Positions 1 through 10,130 of a DNA stretch of 64,000 nucleotides are shown piece after piece. A program made the translations under genes and the position numbers. The stretch is from NCBI GenBank assembly GCA_950295325.1, contig OX485808.1:35486527-35550526 (forward strand), read 5' to 3'. Position 1 is the first letter of the stretch. Every line of letters starts with the position of its first letter. This DNA comes from Polytrichum commune. Its lineage: Eukaryota > Streptophyta > Polytrichopsida > Polytrichales > Polytrichaceae. The notes under the pieces were generated by a model. The model saw only the letters and a list, made by a program, of their open reading frames with translations, did not search any database and was not told the origin of the DNA.

Positions 1-900
1 CCTTTAATTGATTCTCAAGCTCAACATTTTGAGCTAAAGAATGACGATATGGTGCTTTAGCTACAGGAGCAGCGTTGGCTACGAGGTCAATAGCATGGTC
101 AACCTCTCTAGTAGGTGGTAGCTCATTTAACTTTTCAAGAAATATATCTTTAAAGTCATCCAAAAATACTTTCACTCCCTTAGTACTCAAAGCATCATCC
201 TTAGTTTCATTCTCAGCTTCACTTATATGTATCAAAAATACTTGATGACCTTTCCTACCACATCTTTTCATTTGTAGATGTGAAAGAACATGAGTGTTTG
301 GAAAATATCTCTTACCTCTTATAGAAAAAAATTTACCGTTCTGAAGCTTCCCGTGTACTTCTCTTTCTCTGCATGTGATCCATGCATCGACTTCTTTAAA
401 CCATACCATCCCTAATATCACCTCATATCGCGCTCCATCCCAAACCTCAAAATCCTCTTCAGTATTCACTCCTTGGATGTTCACAGACACTCTCAACACG
501 CGGTGAGTAATAAAACTTGGTTGGTTGTTCGGCAACCATACTGAACATGGTTTGACAGAAATTAAGGGAAGTCCTATCTTATGAGCAAATGAAACTGACA
601 TCATATTATGAGTGCTGCCAGAGTCAATCAAAATCATCGAAGAAAAGGTAGAATTTAGAAATCCGTTGATTTGTAGCACTGTCGGTTCTTGTTCCACCTC
701 CATGTTCATAACTGCTGTTGAGATGCTCGGAACTCCTTCCTTGCTTGGCTCACCATCTGACTCATCGCCGTCTTCGTGTTCTACTTCGATTGCTGCTATC
801 TTTCTCTTGATTGTTGAGCATTCAAAACTTCGATGCCCAGGCTTGTGACATCTGAAGCATAAACCCTTCTTGACGTGCTCCTCTTGATCTTCCTTGCTCA
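1..900 (-). mobile_element. Ty3/gypsy pol, 5' part (zinc knuckle, protease, start of RT), cut by window edge
   Basis: Read on the minus strand, this segment encodes in order a CCHC zinc knuckle (CFRCHKPGHRSFEC, near 830-870), a linker, an aspartic protease active site (ILIDSGSTHNMM, near 600-640), and the conserved entry to reverse transcriptase (ELPPTREVDHAIDL, then KAPYRHSL, near 20-110). That order is the gag-NC / PR / RT order of plant Ty3/gypsy elements. The frame looks open across the protease and RT entry. The RT catalytic part lies beyond position 1, so activity cannot be judged. The knuckle is in a different frame from the upstream gag ORF, which ends near 904. With the gag, primer site and LTR up to 2644, it forms the 5' third of one element running leftward. 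Confidence 0.85.
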
Positions 901-903
901 GCA

Positions 904-1787
904 TCAAAGTTTTGTTTCCTTGGTTGAACTTTGAAAATTGAGATGGTTTAGAATTCTTGGAAAACTTCGCAAACTTAGAGCTTTGATTGGCAGGATATTT
1001 AAACTCTGAAGATCTTTTCCCAATTGACCTTTTGTCCTCTCCATCCTGCTATTGACTTCTCTCTCAAAGTTCATAGCCAACCCATAAGCTTCATCTAAAG
1101 TCTGTGGGTTATGAGCACTAACTTTGTACCTTATTGAATCCTTTAAATTGCGGACAAAGAATTCAACTCTGTCACTTTCACCCCAATTGGGAAAGTAAAC
1201 AATGTGTTCATCAAATTCTAACTTGACCTGGGTTACTGATAGACTTCCTTGTTTCAAGTCGTATAACTTTTGGCGCATGTCTTTCCCGTAATTGCCAAGG
1301 AGAAATTGATGAAGAAAAAGTTCTTTGAACGTGCTGCACGTTGCAATAGGTCCCAGTCCCCTGTTCTCTCGGTCCCTCTTCAGTGTGTCAAACCAAACCC
1401 GTGCCTTGTCCTTGAGGAAAATTACTGTGACTTTGATTTTATCTGCATCCGTGTATTTTGAAGAAAAGAAATCCTCCATTATTGAAATGAACGACATGTC
1501 TTCTTCTGGTTTGCAGTTTCGGCCTCCAAAACTAGACTTAATTGGATTTTTTTTACATCTTTCAAAATATCCACATCTCCATGAGGTAGCCTCCTTGGAG
1601 ATGATGTTGAATTAGACTCCTCCTCCCTCGAGACAAGTGGTGTAGCTACAAGATCCTCTCTTGGAAGAGGTGGAGAATTGGGAGGAGGATCCCTAGGAAG
1701 AGGTGGGACCTCTTGTAATGGAACACCTTGATTTTCTATCAATGCTATCAACACAAGTCTCGCAATTCTTTCTTCCAAACTCTCCAT
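904..1787 (-). pseudogene. Ty3/gypsy gag, frame-broken
   Basis: Retrotransposon gag (capsid-type) region, which packages element RNA. I place the start at the ATG at 1787, just downstream of the primer site. It opens a segment with a MESLEERIARLV-like start and a proline-rich stretch, in a frame that stops near 1479. The rest of gag, including the retrotrans_gag signature (KARVWFDTLKRDR, then FKELFLHQFLLGNYG), is in another frame, open from before 1497 to 904. The two frames meet at a homopolymer of eight T on the plus strand (A8 in the sense strand) at about 1548-1555, where a one-base indel would explain the break. The second frame reads back through it sensibly (…GGRNCKPEEDMSF…). The most likely reading is a decayed element; ribosomal slippage is possible but unsupported. 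Confidence 0.75.
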
Positions 1788-1799
1788 GGCATCTAACCT

Positions 1800-1811
1800 G
1801 CTCTGATACCA
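1800..1811 (-). other. Primer-binding site, tRNA-iMet type
   Basis: The minus strand reads TGGTATCAGAGC, the usual plant LTR-retrotransposon primer site complementary to the 3' end of initiator tRNA-Met. It sits three bases inside the LTR edge at 1815 and fixes both the element's orientation and the LTR boundary. Confidence 0.85.
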
Positions 1812-1814
1812 ATT

Positions 1815-2644
1815 TGTTACGAACCTCTCACCGGTTGGCGATTGTTTCACGACAACAATATCTCAAAGTAAAGAATTGAACTAAACATAATTTATTTCTT
1901 TGTACAAATCTCTAAGTACAATCCGAGACCAAATAAGTTTTGGTCAAAAAAGCTCTACCACCCGACCATAGGAGAGAGAGCTAACAATCCAAAAAGCCCT
2001 TCTCTCTCCTCCCCGGAGCTTCCTCTTATGTCAAAGGCACTACTTTTACTTTCTATCTTTACGTATAGTAAAAGTATTCTATTCATAGCTCTATCTTCTA
2101 GTTCTACTATGAATCTTCTATCTTTGGTTCTTCTAGAACCTTCTTTCATCTCTTATCTCAATTCCATTCTTCCAATTGGAACTGTCTAATTCCAATTGGA
2201 TTCATCCATTCTTCTTTCTAGTTGGAACTGTCTAATTCCAACTAGTTCATCCATTCAGTATTTTAGTTGGAACTGTCTAATTCCAACTAATTCATTCATT
2301 CATCTTCTAGTTGGAACTGTCTAATTCCAACTAGTTTTATCTATTCATTGAGGGTTGTCTAACTCCAATGAATAACATTCATCTTTCCAAATATGGAGTG
2401 GTCTAACTCCGTGCACCTCATCGAGAATTGTCTAACTCACGTGCACATGTTCTCAATTGGAATAGTCTAATTCCAATGCACTAAATGTGGAGCTGTGTAA
2501 CTCCAGTGCACATGTTGTCAATCTGGAATTGTCTTACTCCTATCCATTCATCTTCAACAGAGAGTTGTCTAGCTCTCATCTTTCTTTGCTTACACATTGG
2601 CACATGTAGTTAGAATATTCCTTAATAATTCTAGTTACATTACA
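1815..2644 (-). repeat. 5' LTR of the Ty3/gypsy element (830 bp)
   Basis: The boundaries come from the adjacent primer site and from canonical ends. In sense orientation the LTR starts TGTAATGTAAC and ends GTAACA. The outer edge at 2644/2645 coincides with the point where the segmental-duplication sequence (compare 17513 onward) begins, so this element inserted into copy 1 of that duplication. GGTAA at 2645-2649 is the expected position of one TSD copy; the other copy is outside the window. The outer half consists of a peculiar array of short hairpins (2172-2581), described separately. Confidence 0.75.
2172..2581. repeat. Array of about eleven short hairpins inside the gypsy LTR
   Basis: Each unit is an inverted repeat around a loop containing TGTCTA. 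The first four (2172-2199, 2217-2245, 2264-2289, 2307-2334) have 8-10 bp stems of the form TTGGAA…TTCCAA. Later units near 2346, 2394, 2422, 2455, 2486, 2523 and 2560 are shorter and change sequence on both sides: GGAG pairs with CTCC, GAGAG with CTCTC. Spacing is about 35-48 bp. Confidence 0.8.
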
Positions 2645-2855
2645 GGTAAAGGGTGATTGGTGTTGTACTTAGCATTCATCATGCATTTTCCATAGAAATA
2701 GAACCAAAGATATTAAACCACAACGACAACGACCATTACGACCCTTCATATTCCAAAACTTGAATTGACAATCTCCATGATCCACACAATTCCTTAACCG
2801 AATATGAAAGAGTTCCTGATCCGATTGAACGGCCAATTTCATTTGGTGTAGGAAG
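2645..2855. repeat. 3' flank of the duplicated gene, copy 1, part a
   Basis: This stretch (ggtgattggtgttgtact onward) is closely similar to 17513-17731, where it runs without interruption into the 3' flank of the second orphan gene. In copy 1 it stops at GGAAG (2851-2855) and resumes only at 7243, because a copia element lies between. It holds no gene. Confidence 0.85.
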
Positions 2856-2984
2856 TGTTAAATCCTAGTATCTACACATGCCAAGATGTAATTAAGGAAG
2901 ACTTAACTACTTAGAATAATGTAAGCTTTCTATGGAATGAATTTATTATTTGGGAAACGATCCCTTTATATAGTACATGCCATG

Positions 2985-3626
2985 CCATTGAGATTGTCTA
3001 AGACCATATAAGCCTTTAACTAATAGACATACGAGATATTCATTACCCTAAATGACATACCCTTCCGGTTGGTCCATAAAGATAATTTCTATCAAATTGT
3101 CATTAAGGAAGGCTATTATGACCTCCATTTGATGGATTTCTAAATTGAGTATGACCGCTCTAGCAAAAAGGAGGTGAAGGGTAGTAATTTTCATTAGGGG
3201 TGAAATAATGTCATGGTAGTCTACCCCTTTAAATCGAGAATTAACTTTTGCTACAAGTCTAGCTTTATAGTAGTCTATTTGACCATTTGTTTTATATTTG
3301 ATTCTAAAGACCCACTTACAACCAACCGTTTTACAGCTGGGAGGTAATTGGGTAAGGGTCCATGTTTTATTTTTGAGCAGAGCTTGATACTCGACATCCA
3401 TGGCCTTGTGCCATTCATGGGCATTAGGACCACTTAATGCCTCTTTGACAATTTGGGATTCCGCACCTTTGAAGATCAAAGAATCGATCAATCTTTGAGA
3501 AGGACGCCGTTCTCTTGTGGATCGTTGTAATGATGAGGTGGATGGTTGAGGAGCATCGTGCGGAGCTTCTTCGGGATTGAAGAATTCCGTTTCAAAATTG
3601 TAATATTCCGAAGACTCTGACTCCAA
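2985..3626 (-). pseudogene. Copia reverse transcriptase, N-terminal part
   Basis: Encodes the linker after integrase (RSTRERRPSQRLIDSLIF) and the start of the copia RT domain: WHKAMDVEYQALLKNKTW, VGCKWVFRIKY, YKARLVAK, and IHQMEVIIAFLN ending at DQPEGYVI. The open frame runs 3626-3048, and weaker homology to the fragment at 16227-16300 continues to about 2985. The catalytic YVDD half of RT and all of RNase H are absent, because a deletion joins RT directly to the LTR remnant at about 2980. RT would copy element RNA to cDNA; this fragment cannot. Confidence 0.85.
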
Positions 3627-3796
3627 GTCTTGATTTACAATTGGTGCTTGAGGAGGGGCAACCCCTATGTTAGTAGCATTTTATTGTAGTTGGTGATGGG
3701 GAGGGTTTTGGCCACCTTGCGTTAGAGTTTGCTCTTTATCCAACAATTAAGGTTGTAAATCAATGAGCATATTACATCCTGGTGGTTGTGCTCCGT

Positions 3797-4520
3797 CTAG
3801 GTTTGGGGTGCCTTCATTAAATGCGACATTATGACTAATGATGATGGATTTTGTGTTAAGGTTGTACAAACAATATCCCTTAACATTCTCATTATATATC
3901 CAATAAGGATGCGCTCAAGGATTTTTGGGTCTAATTTCTTTCTCTTTTCCTTTGGTATATGAGAATATGCTTTACTCCCAAAAACACGTAGGTGGGCTAC
4001 ACTTGGTTTTCTAACCGGCCATACTTCTTTGGGGGTTTGATTTGTAAGGGTGGAGGTAAATAATCTATTTTGTAGGTATATGGCAGTAGACACGGCTTCG
4101 ACCCAAAATATATTGTATAAATTAGCACGTGCTAACATACTACGCACACATTCCATTATGGTGCGATTTTAACACTCTGCTACACCGTTTTGTTTGGGGG
4201 TATAAGGAACAGTTGTTTGGTGAACTATGCCGCTATCTAATCAAAATTATTTAAATGCCTTAAACATGTACTCCCCACCGTTGTCAGTCCTTAGCATTTT
4301 TATTAATTTTCTCGTTTGTAGTTCCACTATTGTTTTGTAAGACTTTAAAGCCTCTAAAACTTCCCTTTTAATCTTTTGAAATGTGACCACACATTGTCGG
4401 GAGAAATCATTTATAAATGTGACAAAATATTTTGCACCCTCATGTGAAAATGTTTGAATGAGACCATACTCACTAATGAAGATGCCATGATGCTCTACCT
4501 TTGTAGTATGGGATAAGTGA
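3797..4520 (-). pseudogene. Copia integrase fragment
   Basis: Minus-strand translation gives the end of the integrase core (TFINDFSR near 4420, RTDNGGEY near 4280, HQTTVPYTPKQNGVAE near 4180-4230) and then the open part 4156-3797 with VFGSKAYSHIPKEKRKKLDP and ILIGY. The order is typical of copia GAG-IN-RT. At least two in-frame stops break it. It belongs to the 2856-7242 element. The primer site is only about 60 bp beyond its 5' end, so gag, protease and the start of integrase have been deleted. Confidence 0.8.
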
Positions 4521-7242
4521 TTTTTACAAGAGAATCACAAACTTGCAATAATCATGCTTTCCTGTCATAATTACGCTCTCATATCATGTTGAATTCCAGT
4601 ATCTACACATGCCAAGATGTAATTAAGGAAGACTTAACTACCTAGATATGCTTGCATAATGTAAGGTTTCAATGGAATGAATTTATTACTTGGGAAACAA
4701 TTCCTTTATATAGTAAATTAATGGATGTGACATTACAAACCTTATTGCCTTATAAAGAGTCATGCTCCTTGTAGTTAGCTTTTTGGTTACAAACAAAACC
4801 TAGGGAAACAATCAGGGAAGACTTAAAAGGTGACTTTTATATCATCTAGGTGTCTTAGATAAGGTTTATTAGGGGAAACACAAGGTTATAACACTTCATT
4901 TCAAGTTAGGTATGACAATTGGGTTACGGGCAGGCGATAAAAACATCTAAAAGATCACTCCACAACAGTGCATGCAAAAGTGACAGTCTCTCTTCTCACT
5001 CTAAATTCCCAGTCAATAGTCTGGCAGTGAGTTCATTTTAATTGGACCAAGTGCGGTGCAAAATCATAGGCACAGCCATAGTCAATCGTCTTGCAATAGT
5101 AACCCATTTATGTCTCTTTACCAAAGCCACGGGCACTTTGGAGTAGTCAATAATCTTTCCTTAATTAATCATGTTTAGTGAAACTTGAAATGTCTGTCCG
5201 TAATCCATTTAGGATATTCAGTCTTCGTTCGTTAATTTCAATCTTAATGTCACAGTCCGACAATTGTCTTTTTACCTGATTTGCATCAAAGTAATCATAT
5301 GCTCGGTCAATGCGTCAATAAGCCATCACCACATATGCGCGTCAACATATTCTCACATCTCTCATAATCTCACTTAGTTTATTCAAGGTTTCAATTTCAT
5401 ACCCTCAAAGCTTAGACAATTGACTTAGCAACTCATTTCATTATTATGAATAATGTTTAAACGATTCATTTCTTAAAGTATTAAAAGGTCCAATTCACTT
5501 TAATCCTTGTAAGGTATGAGACAAGAATCAAATCATACCAATATGGTAACCAGCACGTCCTTTTGTCCTCACCGCATCGAGCTAACCCTTCGCAGACAAT
5601 AGTCTCGACATATTGTCTTTTCAATTTCCACCATAGACTTGAACAGTTTCTCCATGTACACATTGAAGACAATAGTCTTATTCTTTACTCAAGTTAATTG
5701 TGTCCGGGAATCCGGAGCCACAACTCGCTAACTCTTTCACATATTACAACGACAATACTCTCTTTACTCAAATCAATTTGGAGAAAGAAATCCTATTAAA
5801 GTCAATTGACTCGTGGTGCAATTAGTTTGAGCGACAGTTTAAAAATGTGTAAGTGTATCTATGAAAAGTATATAGCCTCTTGATTACATTATACGAGCAA
5901 ATATGTGGACAATACGTTAAACAATCCTATCTTATCATTCAATTTTGATTACAGGAAGGCACGTAATTTAGCCACTTAAGGAGTACGATTATACTCACCA
6001 AGAAATAAATCATACAGTCTCTCAGTGTTTGCAGGACGATAGAAAAAACAGAGCAAGCTCCATGGTTTGATTCAAAGTAATTAATATCAGGTCAAAGACA
6101 ATTTATTATTACGAGTCCTTACACAGTCAATGGCCTTACATTTTCTCACATGAATTCGTCGATTAAATCCATTAATATCACACGGAGAATTGTTGTATTA
6201 AATCTAATATTGACCACCAAAATGGGTTGCGACTGTAATCACTTAACATACTGGATTTCTTCCTCCGACAATAGTCTTGCCCGTAAATTACTCAATGGCT
6301 GCAAACAGGTGAGAAGACTAACAGATTGCAGAGATGTACCCAATTCAGGAATCTCTCCTGTAAACTTACAATTCCCCTCTCGACTAAAATGCTACTCGGC
6401 ACACAAACAAATCTGTCATGATTTCTTGCCCATTAAATAACCAGGTAATTCATTCCAATAACCAACCCCTGCGAAATTACCTCACACGGAGGACACACTG
6501 AGACAATAGACTCATCCATGCAGGTAGTTGCCATCTCAGGAAATCGACTGGCCGTGAAAATACACAACAACTGATATGGCATGGGAAGGCTGACACATTT
6601 AACAAATAATACTGGATTAAAGCATATCATTAAGACTCAAGCATCAAGACTTCTGGCACTCACACTTTGCTCCAAAATCAGACAATTTCTTAATTATAGT
6701 TCCAGTAAAATCTCCCTGGAACTACGATAATTATCACAACAACAACAGACAATAGTCGTTAGCAAATGTGCATCCCACACACGTGCTTACAAATAAGCTT
6801 TAATATTCAAAAACTGAATTCACCAAAAAAATCACACACAAGTCAGAAGGTTCAAAAAATCTCCCTAATGCTTATGGCCTCTCGCCTACAAGACACACAC
6901 ATAATGAATGACCTCCTCCTCTTCTCAACCTACAAGAAGTAGTTATAACCATCTTTTTCTCTTCAAACCAAGCCATAGCCTTCACATGGCCTAGTTTCAC
7001 ATATCACAAAACATTAGCCATTTCACACTAGGTAGTTTTAACTTTTCTAGTTCAAAGAAGTAGCTATTCACATGTAAAATTCACTTAAGCTTAGAAGACC
7101 AAAAAAATTGTATGACACTCCTTCTACCCAACCTTTGATACTCAAAATGGTTGATCCGTGCCAATAGACACATACTTGTATACTATACATAATTGTATAC
7201 GTATCGTGTTTTGTATCCTGAATGTTCCACTACATTTCTTCA

Positions 7243-7381
7243 AGAAGTGTTTGCAGTAAGGCTATGTGTTGTTATAAGTTGTTTTAGGTGGGAAATGTGA
7301 GCAACTTTGCACGATTCTAACACAAATCAACATCCACATCCACAACTACTAAGCCGAAACGGAGAATGCGCGGCCTGTGTA
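7243..7381 (-). other. 3' flank of orphan gene copy 1, part b
   Basis: After the copia insertion the duplicated sequence resumes (tgtttgcagtaaggctat) and runs to the stop codon of the orphan gene. It matches 17729-17855 almost base for base. It probably holds the 3' UTR, but I see no clear polyadenylation signal. Confidence 0.6.
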
Positions 7382-8749
7382 TTATCCTGGACGTCCTCCA
7401 ATGATGCTCGGCTTCTTGGCAACCAGGTACGTGATATCACTAGGGCTCTTGTAAGGGCTAACAAAATCATTGAAGTATAGGCTTTGTAAGTTGATGTCGT
7501 CCGTTTGCCGAAAGGGAAGCATCTGCATCTCTTCCATAATCTGCAGGAGGTCGAGAATGTTGTCCTTGCAAACACTGGCAAAACCTTCGGGCCAGGAAGG
7601 AGGTTTCCAACTACCGAAATGGAGGTGCTCACCGTCGATGAAGTTTAGAAACACCCCGTCGTCATAGAAAATTGAGCAGATGTCAGAGCCCCGGACGTTG
7701 TGAGTTATGATGGAGGAATCAGGTGGAATGCTATGCTTAAACTGGAATTTCTTGTGATCATAAGGCTCAGGTTCCTTTCGCCTCCTCTTGAACGGGCGGG
7801 TTGTTATCCTCTCGAAATCGGCTAGATTGAATGGCGACATGGTGTACACTACGTCGCCCGGTTTAACTCCAATGAAGTTCCTTACCACTTGGTCGGTGTA
7901 CATCATTCTCGGGCTAATCGTCGAAAAAAATGTGCACACCGTCTCCCGGGTTTCAGGTCGAAATTTGCACCCAACCCGAATCATGTAGAGTTTGAACAAA
8001 TCGAAGAGGTAGCGCTTGAGCAGCTGCCACATCCAATTGAAAAACAGGGACGATTGGTCCATTGCGATGATCGCGACGCTAACCCACACGGACAGGTCGG
8101 AGTATCCTTTTGCCTGCACCATCAATGGGATGATGGACAACAACCGCAAGAAATTCTGATTCAACTCTTCCTCCCTGTCCGGCACGGCCAGAAATCGCAC
8201 TGTCTTCGTATCTGGAATATATTCACCTTGACAGATCATCTGCAATCCGTCCAGGTCACCAGTTCGGTCCACGATGGTGAATCCCGGCCACAGCAAATCC
8301 GAAACGGTCACAAAGCACTCGGGCCGCACATCCAAATAGTTCCACACAAACGACTTGTCGATAGTGCTCGAATCTCTGTTGAAGAATGGAGGTGCGGACT
8401 GAATGCAGAGCTCATATTTAACAGGCTTCGTGAATGTCAAGCAAGTGAGATGAGGGGCAGACTCGGGAACACTGTCGACTGCATCAACATGTTTCTTCGT
8501 CCTATCATCAGAGCTCCTGACTGTTTCCAGAATACCCGGCAAAGCTTGGAGATTCAAGTAATACTTTGCTCTGCCCGTCTCCAGCGTCATATAGGTTCTC
8601 AACGCGAATGGGCGGTTCCACTTGCCAAGGATCCACATGACTGTGTGCGCAAAGAGTGCATAGGGCAACCGGCAGAACTTGGCAACTCGAATGATCTGCC
8701 ATAACGAGTACACGAACTGGAACCATAACACGGAGGGACTGATTGCCAT
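7382..8749 (-). CDS. Unrecognised 455-residue protein, copy 1 (single exon)
   Basis: I do not recognise this protein. It is an intact intronless frame of 455 codons, starting at the ATG at 8749 in a favourable context (G at +4). The N-terminal 40 residues are aromatic and hydrophobic (LWFQFVYSLWQIIRVAKF … HTVMWIL), resembling a membrane anchor or amphipathic segment. A second hydrophobic stretch lies near residues 205-260 (LRLLSIIPLMVQ, SVAIIAMDQSSLFF), followed by a Trp/Tyr-rich basic part. Near residue 330 is a basic patch (KRRRKEP), and the C-terminus ends IIGGRPG. No catalytic motif is obvious. A second copy at 17856-19223 differs at 28 of 455 residues (94% identical), and neither has a stop or frameshift, which argues for recent duplication, selection or both. 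The long ORFs on the opposite strand are shadows. Confidence 0.7.
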   Translation of the reverse strand: MAISPSVLWFQFVYSLWQIIRVAKFCRLPYALFAHTVMWILGKWNRPFALRTYMTLETGRAKYYLNLQALPGILETVRSSDDRTKKHVDAVDSVPESAPHLTCLTFTKPVKYELCIQSAPPFFNRDSSTIDKSFVWNYLDVRPECFVTVSDLLWPGFTIVDRTGDLDGLQMICQGEYIPDTKTVRFLAVPDREEELNQNFLRLLSIIPLMVQAKGYSDLSVWVSVAIIAMDQSSLFFNWMWQLLKRYLFDLFKLYMIRVGCKFRPETRETVCTFFSTISPRMMYTDQVVRNFIGVKPGDVVYTMSPFNLADFERITTRPFKRRRKEPEPYDHKKFQFKHSIPPDSSIITHNVRGSDICSIFYDDGVFLNFIDGEHLHFGSWKPPSWPEGFASVCKDNILDLLQIMEEMQMLPFRQTDDINLQSLYFNDFVSPYKSPSDITYLVAKKPSIIGGRPG

Positions 8750-8767
8750 CTCGATGGGGTGCTCAAA

Positions 8768-8775
8768 TATATATA
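8768..8775 (-). promoter_or_regulatory. TATA-like octamer upstream of orphan gene copy 1
   Basis: The minus strand reads GGTATATATATTTGAG, with TATATATA only 18 nt before the ATG. That is closer than a TATA box would allow for an ordinary leader, so either the transcript has almost no 5' UTR or the true promoter lies upstream. It is conserved in copy 2 at 19242-19249. Confidence 0.4.
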
Positions 8776-8929
8776 CCGGGGCTCAAATGGACCCAACAAC
8801 TTGAAATTGACGCACTCGGTTATAGAAGTCAGCAGACTTTATAGGATTTGAACTCGGACACACTCCCTCTCTTTTATGGATCTACATTCTAAAATCACTA
8901 GTTCAGTCACTTGCAATCAAATTGGACTG

Positions 8930-8997
8930 TCACAGTGAATACACGAATTGGAACCACAAAACGGAGGGACTGATGGCCATCTCAAGTGTTCAAATCA
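8930..8997 (-). repeat. Partial duplicate of the orphan gene's start, forming a 16-codon ORF upstream (copy 1)
   Basis: About 200 nt upstream of the real start lies a second copy of the gene's first ~60 bases: the ATG at 8980, then the first 16 residues of the main protein, then TGA at 8930-8932. The same piece stands at 19404-19471 in copy 2, so it predates the segmental duplication. If the transcript starts further upstream, it would act as an upstream ORF. Confidence 0.6.
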
Positions 8998-9556
8998 CTG
9001 TGTGGGAAGAACGTTATGGATTATTCTAGAGCAACACACCTTGTAAGTTGTTTCTTGGAGCATGAAAAGTTCCCCCACGAACTTTTCGGAGAGGAATACC
9101 TGGGTAGGGTAGCTGCATGTCCACAAAATCAAGATTTTTTGGACCTGATCGAAAAGTGATGCCTGCCCGTCCGACTTCGAAAAAACCATTGCCCTTGCAT
9201 TCTTGAAGGCCACTTAGCCACAAATCCCATATTACATGCATTTCATTTTCGAGGTCCCAAATCCAATATATATGTTCACTTCCATTGAGTAAGTAAACAA
9301 TTGATTGCGATTTCATTTTCACAGTGAAACTGCCAATAAAACATGTAATTAGCTTGGAAGTAAAAAATATTATAAAATCCTCATCAGCATTGAAATTACA
9401 ATTTTTGTGACTTACCATTGGAAGGGTCTTTGTCAATGTAAATTGGAACTAAAATTTAATGATTTATTTTTAATAATTTAATAATTTAGTTAATACCTTA
9501 TACTGTCATACAGTATTTATATGTATTTAAATTAAATACTTGTATTCTGTACATAT
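8998..9556 (-). repeat. Dispersed repeat R1, copy A
   Basis: At 8998 copy 1 of the segmental duplication loses similarity to copy 2 and this repeat begins. It resembles the arms of the palindromic element at 10131-11689 and the copy at 12566-12940. It contains a 136-codon frame (9436-9026) whose first ~45 residues (SHKNCNFNADEDFIIFFTSK…) match the frames in the other copies. This could be a degenerate arm of the same transposon family. No known domain was recognised. Confidence 0.6.
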
Positions 9557-9626
9557 ATACTTTACTATATATGTATAGTATTCTGTAACCTGAATGTTAC
9601 ACTACATTTCTACACTCTTCCTATAG
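9557..9626 (-). mobile_element. LTR edge and polypurine tract of a second copia element
   Basis: In sense orientation, ACTATAGGAAGAG (complement of 9615-9627) looks like a polypurine tract, followed directly by TGTAGAAATGTAGTG, which resembles the inverted end of the LTR at 7242 (TGAAGAAATGTAGTG). I read 9614 as the first base of a 3' LTR running leftward, interrupted after about 60 bp by repeat R1 copy A. Confidence 0.5.
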
Positions 9627-9689
9627 TGTACAATTTGGCTACTCACTACTCTCCTTTTGTACTTGTAACTCATAGTTTTAGTTTACATA

Positions 9690-10130
9690 ACTCGTGTTTA
9701 GGTCAAGGTAAACTTTTCGTAAGGAAATCCGCATATTGTACTTCGGTATTGCAATATTTGATTTCCACTTCTCCACTAAGTATTTTTTCTTATACGAAGT
9801 GATGTTGTATTTCCATGTGCTTCGTTATTGCGTGGAATATAGGATATTGGGTTAAGGCAATACAACTTTGGTTGTCGCAAAATATAGTAGTTGGTTTAAT
9901 TTGGTTAAATCCAATATCTTTGCAAAGTTGTTGAAGTCATAGAGATTCTTTAGTTGCATTTATTGATGCCATGTATTCTGCCTCCGTACTTGAAAGGGCC
10001 ACCATTAGTTGATTCTTACTATGCCAACTTATGGCCCCTTGTCCTAATAGATGGGAAAAAAATCCAATTGTCAATTTACGGCCGTTCACGTCACCTGCCA
10101 AATCAGCGTCGCAATACCCAACCACTTGGG
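9690..10130 (-). pseudogene. Copia RNase H, C-terminal part (second copia element)
   Basis: Minus-strand translation contains the copia RNase H hallmarks: YCDADLAGD, GAISWHSKNQ, ALSSTEAEYMA, IFCDNQSCIAL, HFV near 9800, and a terminal YADFLTKSLP followed by a stop near 9700. RNase H degrades the RNA strand during reverse transcription. The domain is interrupted at 10130 by a palindromic element, and its N-terminal side resumes at 11690. A stop lies in the stretch 9790-9936, so the copy is probably dead apart from the insertion. Confidence 0.8.

Larger units (their letters stand above)
2856..7242 (-). mobile_element. Ty1/copia element, internally deleted, with 5-bp TSD
   Basis: The insertion is visible by comparison with the uninterrupted paralogous site near 17731. 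The left flank ends GGAAG (2851-2855), the right flank begins AGAAG (7243-7247), and both continue into the same paralogous sequence. Both LTR copies start TGTTRAATYC (2856 and 4587) and the outer end reads …TTCTTCA. A primer-site match (minus strand TGATATGAGAGC, 4575-4586) abuts the right LTR. The right LTR, 4587-7242, is about 2.66 kb and gene-free, with many scattered CAATAGTC motifs. The left LTR survives only as 2856 to about 2980, where it is fused to RT sequence. Gag is missing. A TATA-like stretch (sense TATATAAAGG) lies in both LTR remnants, near 2967 and 4703. Confidence 0.8.

Noticed and set aside
7889-8704. 271-codon plus-strand ORF opposite orphan gene copy 1 (and 18363-19178 opposite copy 2)
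   Set aside because: It is complementary to a longer, better-conserved minus-strand frame, has no start context or family resemblance, and its conservation is explained by the duplication.
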